64,000 nucleotides of DNA from Alcanivorax sp. (GTDB taxonomy: Bacteria > Pseudomonadota > Gammaproteobacteria > Pseudomonadales > Alcanivoracaceae), in the NCBI GenBank assembly GCA_017794945.1, contig CP051239.1:1178001-1242000 (forward strand), given 5' to 3'. Below the pieces are notes generated by a model. That model was not told the origin of the DNA. It searched no databases and was given only the letters and a program-made list of their open reading frames with translations. Below, in pieces: positions 60,491-64,000 of this stretch. Position numbers and translations under genes: made by a program. Within the stretch, counting starts at the first letter, position 1. Each line of letters begins with the position of its first letter.

Positions 60491-61981
60491 ATGTCTATCG
60501 CCCTTCTTCACAGCCGCGCCACCCTGGGCATCCGCGCCGTGCCGGTGCGCGTTGAAATCCATCTGGGCCCGGGCCTGCCCGGCTTCACCATGGTCGGCCT
60601 GCCGGACACCGCGGTCCGCGAAAGCAAGGACCGGGTGCGCTCGGCGCTGATCAACGGCGGCTTCCGCATTCCGCAGCAGCGCATCACCGTGAACCTGGCG
60701 CCGGCGGACCTGCCCAAGGACGGCGGCCGCTTCGACCTGCCGATCGCGGTGGGCATTCTGCTCGCCAGCGGCCAGCTGGGGCGGGTGGAGCTGAAGGACA
60801 TGGAATGGATCGGTGAACTGGCCCTGTCCGGAGCGCTGAGCCCGGTGCCGGCGATCCTCCCCGGCGCGCTGGCGGCGGCCCGCGCCGGGCATACCCTGGT
60901 GGTGCCGGCGGGCAACGGCGACGAAGCCGCCCTGGCCGGCGCGGACACCCTGGCGGCGAGCAGCCTTACCGAGCTGTGCGCGCACCTGAAGGGGGACCTC
61001 CGCCTGCCACGCCACACCGCGCCGCCGCCGCCCGGCGACGACGCCGGCCAGAGCCCCTGCCTGTCGCAGATCCGTGGCCAGCCGGCGGCCAAGCGGGTAC
61101 TGGAGATCGCCGCCGCCGGCGGCCATTCCCTGCTGATGGGTGGCCCGCCCGGCGCCGGCAAAAGCATGCTGGCGTCGCGCCTGCCCGGCCTGTTGCCGCC
61201 CCTGGAGCGGGACCAGGCCCTGGAGGTGGCGGCGATCCATTCCCTGCGCCAGGCCCGGCCGGCGACCGCCTTTCTACAGCCGCCCTACCGGGCGCCGCAC
61301 CATACCGCGTCCGCCCCGGCGCTGGTGGGGGGCGGCGGTCGACCCCGGCCCGGCGAAATCTCCCTGGCTCACCAGGGCGTACTGTTTCTGGATGAATTAC
61401 CGGAATTCCAGCCCCGGGTGCTGGAGGGACTGCGCGAGCCCCTGGAAACCGGCGAGGTCCACATCGCCCGGGCCGCTCAGCAGGTGTCGTTCCCGGCCCG
61501 CTTCCAGCTGGTGGCGGCGATGAACCCCTGCCCCTGCGGTTACCTGGGTGATCCGGAGAAGGGCTGCGGCTATGAATGCGAGAAGGCGAAGCGCTATCAG
61601 CGGCGCCTGTCCGGGCCGCTGATGGATCGCATCGACCTGCACCTGGAAGTGCCGGCGGTGTCGCCGGACACCCTGCTGGGCGACGCGGACGGCGAGCCCA
61701 GCCGGGTGGTCCGGGAGCGGGTGCTCGCCGCGCGGGCACGTCAGAGGCACCGCCAGGGCCACCTGAACAGGGAGCTGCATGCGGACGGACTGATGGCGTC
61801 GCTGGGCCCGCATAAGCCGTGGCTCACCGGTGTTATGGAGCGCCTGGAACTGTCCGCCCGGGCGCTCCACCGCAGCCTGCGCGTGGCCCGCACCATCGCC
61901 GACCTGGCCCACGAGGAAGCGGTGGGCCGGGCGCATCTGCGCGAAGCCCTGAGCTACCGCCAGAACCTGCTCAAACCCTGA
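60491..61981 (+). CDS. comM: YifB/ComM-family Mg-chelatase-like AAA ATPase
   Basis: 496 aa. N-terminal Lon-like ChlI domain (MSIALLHSRATLGIRAVPVR; VGLPDTAVRESKDRVRSAL), Walker A GPPGAGKSMLASRLPG, Walker B VLFLDELPEF and C-terminal domain with LSYRQNL. ComM-type proteins drive branch migration during natural transformation. The gene starts 89 bp after ubiK. Any transformation role here is by family only; other competence genes are not in the window. Confidence 0.91.
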   Translation: MSIALLHSRATLGIRAVPVRVEIHLGPGLPGFTMVGLPDTAVRESKDRVRSALINGGFRIPQQRITVNLAPADLPKDGGRFDLPIAVGILLASGQLGRVELKDMEWIGELALSGALSPVPAILPGALAAARAGHTLVVPAGNGDEAALAGADTLAASSLTELCAHLKGDLRLPRHTAPPPPGDDAGQSPCLSQIRGQPAAKRVLEIAAAGGHSLLMGGPPGAGKSMLASRLPGLLPPLERDQALEVAAIHSLRQARPATAFLQPPYRAPHHTASAPALVGGGGRPRPGEISLAHQGVLFLDELPEFQPRVLEGLREPLETGEVHIARAAQQVSFPARFQLVAAMNPCPCGYLGDPEKGCGYECEKAKRYQRRLSGPLMDRIDLHLEVPAVSPDTLLGDADGEPSRVVRERVLAARARQRHRQGHLNRELHADGLMASLGPHKPWLTGVMERLELSARALHRSLRVARTIADLAHEEAVGRAHLREALSYRQNLLKP

Positions 61982-61988
61982 GCGGCGA

Positions 61989-62747
61989 TTAAAGGGTGTT
62001 ACAGAGGTGGGCGCCGTCCACGGGAATCGCCGCGCCGCTCATGTAGCTGGAGGCGTCGGAGGCGAGCAGCAACAGCGGCCCCACCAGCTCGTCGATCCGG
62101 CCCAGGCGGCGGTAGGGGATGCGTTTGATCAGCTTCTCGCCGTGGGGGCCCTGGAAGAAGTCCCGGTTGATGTCGGTTTCCACATAGCCCGGGCAGATGG
62201 CGTTGCAGCGGATATTGTGGCGCGCGTAATCCAGGGCGATGGACTGGGTGAACTGAACCACCGCCGCCTTGGCCACGGTGTAGGGGGCGAGCATGGCGCC
62301 CACGCGCAGGCCGAGGATCGAGGCGATGTTGATGATGTTGCCGGGGCGACCGTCACGGCGCCATTGCTGGATGGCGAACTTGCTCACCGCCCAGACGCCA
62401 TTCAGGTTGGTATCCACCACCGCGCGCCAGTCTTCTTCGCTGAGGGTGTCGGTGGCCCCTTCCCGGCTGATGCCGGCGTTGTTGATCACCACGTCCAGGG
62501 CCGGCATGCGCTCGAAGGCGGCCTCCACGCTGGCGTGGTCGGCCACGTCCATGGGCACCACCACGGCGTCCCGGCCCAGGGCGCGCACCGCGTCGGCGGT
62601 TTCTTCCAGCTTTTCCACGCGCCGCGCGGCGAGCACCAGGTCGGCGCCCTGTTCCGCCAGCACCCGCGCGAAGTGAGCGCCGAAGCCGCTGGACGCCCCC
62701 GTGATCAGAATACGTTTGCCGCTGACGTCGAATCGGTTCTCGCTCAT
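61989..62747 (-). CDS. Short-chain dehydrogenase/reductase
   Basis: 252 aa. Cofactor loop ILITGASSGFGAHFARVLAE, VINNAGISREGATD, Ser region NIINIASILG, and PYTVAKAAVVQF (Tyr-x3-Lys). C-terminal DASSYMSGAAIPVDGAHLC fits a FabG-like ketoreductase. The ATG at 62747 is used; longer frame reaches 62819. Converges on comM. Substrate unknown. Confidence 0.87.
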   Translation of the reverse strand: MSENRFDVSGKRILITGASSGFGAHFARVLAEQGADLVLAARRVEKLEETADAVRALGRDAVVVPMDVADHASVEAAFERMPALDVVINNAGISREGATDTLSEEDWRAVVDTNLNGVWAVSKFAIQQWRRDGRPGNIINIASILGLRVGAMLAPYTVAKAAVVQFTQSIALDYARHNIRCNAICPGYVETDINRDFFQGPHGEKLIKRIPYRRLGRIDELVGPLLLLASDASSYMSGAAIPVDGAHLCNTL

Positions 62748-62867
62748 GGGGGTCTCTTTATCAGGTGGAGGAATAGGAAAGAAGAGCAAAACCCTAACGC
62801 CGGGCGGGGCCGCGCTCAAGCGTCCACGGCGCGCACCGGCGGATGTTGGGTAAGCGGATGTGTCGAC

Positions 62868-63899
62868 TCAGCCGTTCTGATAGAAGCTGGGGGGATGGCC
62901 GGTCCAGCGCCGGAAGGCGCGGGTGAAATTGCTGGGGTCGGCGTAGCCGAGCAGATCGGCGACTTTCTGCACCGGCTGGTTGGCCTGCAGATAGCGCACC
63001 GCCCGGGCCATGCGCACCTCGTCGAGCAGGTGCCGGTAGCTGACCCCCACCGCCGCCAGATAGCGTCGCAGGGTGCGGGAGGTCAGATGGAAGCTGGCCG
63101 CCAGCTGGTCCAGGCTGGGCAGCATGCCCTCCGCCTGCATCAGGCGGGCGCGCACCCGGGACGCCCAGTCCAGGTCCGCCTCCAGGCGCTGCAGCTCCTC
63201 TTCGCATTTGTGCGCGGCCATGCGCCGGGAGGCCGGGTCGGAGAGCGGGAACGCCACCTTCATCAGCCGCGCCGGGAAGCGCAGCGCGGCCACTTCACGG
63301 CCGAACACCACCGGCATGCCGAGCACCCCGGCGTAGCGCTCCGCGTGGGGCGGCGCCGCATAGGGCAATTCCAGGGTGGCGTCCCGCAGGCGGTCGTCGA
63401 GCAAATAGCGCAACCCGCCCACCAGCGCGGCGGTGACCACTTCCAGATAGGGCTCGCGGATGTCGCCCAGGTCGTAGGGTTCCGCCAGGCAAAAACGGAC
63501 CCAGCGGCCTTCCAGGCTGAGGCGCGGCAGGCACAGGCGGGTGCGGGTGCGGAAATAGCGCTCCAGCAGTTCCAGTGCCTCGCCCAGGTCGGCGCTGCTG
63601 ATCGCCGCGTAGCCAAGCAGCCCGTGGGCGGTGACGGTGAGCTGGCGGCCCAGCGCCAGGCCGATGGCCGGGTCGCCACTAAGATCCCGGGCGCCGGCCA
63701 TGACGCGCCGGAACTGCTCGAAGCGCAGCGCCGGCTCGGCGCTGTACACCTCCGCCTGGGTCAAGCCGACGTGCGCCAGCAGCCGGTCCGTGTCGAGACC
63801 GAACTCATGGACCAGCTCCACCAGATTACGGACATAGTTGACCGGAATCGGTGTGCGGTCGCCGGCGAGGCTGGGCAAATCCGCGATCTGAAGGCTCAT
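62868..63899 (-). CDS. AraC-family transcriptional regulator
   Basis: 343 aa. N-terminal Arabinose_bd-type domain of about 190 residues (NYVRNLVELVHEFGLDTDRL) and a C-terminal double helix-turn-helix (RTLRRYLAAVGVSYRHLLDE, KVADLLGYADPSNFTRAFRR), ending TGHPPSFYQNG. It probably activates a nearby lipid/alcohol gene set; the SDR gene 121 bp downstream is the closest candidate. The effector is unknown. The remaining 63900-64000 bases show no gene. Confidence 0.88.
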   Translation of the reverse strand: MSLQIADLPSLAGDRTPIPVNYVRNLVELVHEFGLDTDRLLAHVGLTQAEVYSAEPALRFEQFRRVMAGARDLSGDPAIGLALGRQLTVTAHGLLGYAAISSADLGEALELLERYFRTRTRLCLPRLSLEGRWVRFCLAEPYDLGDIREPYLEVVTAALVGGLRYLLDDRLRDATLELPYAAPPHAERYAGVLGMPVVFGREVAALRFPARLMKVAFPLSDPASRRMAAHKCEEELQRLEADLDWASRVRARLMQAEGMLPSLDQLAASFHLTSRTLRRYLAAVGVSYRHLLDEVRMARAVRYLQANQPVQKVADLLGYADPSNFTRAFRRWTGHPPSFYQNG

Positions 63900-64000
63900 G
63901 ACCAGGAGAATACACCTGTTCGCGGCTTTGTCCGAAAATGACAGGTCACTGTCCGGCGCGGCCCTTCGCCGTCGGCCAGGTGCCGGTAAGAATGGCGGCT

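Noticed and set aside
62007..63941. 644-codon open frame on the plus strand
   Set aside because: It runs antisense through the SDR and AraC genes and has no recognisable domain; those genes have clear motifs.

Overview
This window is a high-GC chromosome segment from a gammaproteobacterium. The best guess is an Alcanivorax/Alloalcanivorax-like marine bacterium. The signs are a glnK-amtB pair behind sigma54/NtrC-type sites, speA/speE, choline-to-betaine genes, ubiK, a comM-type ATPase, opgD and many SDR and AraC/LysR genes typical of lipid-degrading marine bacteria. The genus is inferred; no rRNA or tRNA lies in the window.

Region 1 (1-22.2 kb) is a metal-resistance island. On the minus strand lie a DUF3703 gene, a small exported protein and a czcCBA-type operon whose czcA runs off the left end. 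They sit behind a MerR-family promoter. A vapBC pair, a MerR regulator and nhaD follow. From about 8.67 kb base composition becomes AT-richer: a BASS-family transporter, a CadR-like regulator, a CDF transporter with an HMA-like N-terminus behind a CadR-type promoter, a second CDF, and a gtrA/GT2/GT39 envelope-glycosylation operon. A second tripartite RND pump closes the island, with a His-rich exported protein upstream and an unusual PII-like protein downstream.

Region 2 (22.3-31.5 kb) holds a thioesterase, a three-gene signalling unit (receiver-only response regulator, PAS histidine kinase, unknown four-Cys protein), an SDR, a copper cluster (Cys-rich exported protein, CopA multicopper oxidase, CopB, His-tailed cytochrome c), a beta-carbonic anhydrase and a His-tailed SlyD-type isomerase.

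Region 3 (31.6-42.6 kb) holds a LysR/MFS divergent pair, opgD, an NDUFA9-like protein, a cytochrome P450 that does not look like CYP153, small membrane proteins, a Kunitz-domain lipoprotein, a DUF2057 lipoprotein, yjbQ, an hprA-like dehydrogenase and a DUF523 gene.

Region 4 (42.6-51.4 kb) covers osmoprotection and polyamines: betB converging on a betT-betA operon, a DUF4112 protein, speA and the divergent speE.

Region 5 (51.4-64 kb) is housekeeping: a DsbA/HCCA isomerase-like protein, several SDRs, a LysR regulator, a histidine phosphatase, an alpha/beta hydrolase, a DEAD-box helicase with a DESD motif II, glnK-amtB, ubiK, a comM-like ATPase and an AraC regulator. Four REP-like palindromes and one large inverted repeat lie between genes. 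No CRISPR array, insertion sequence, tRNA or rRNA was recognised.
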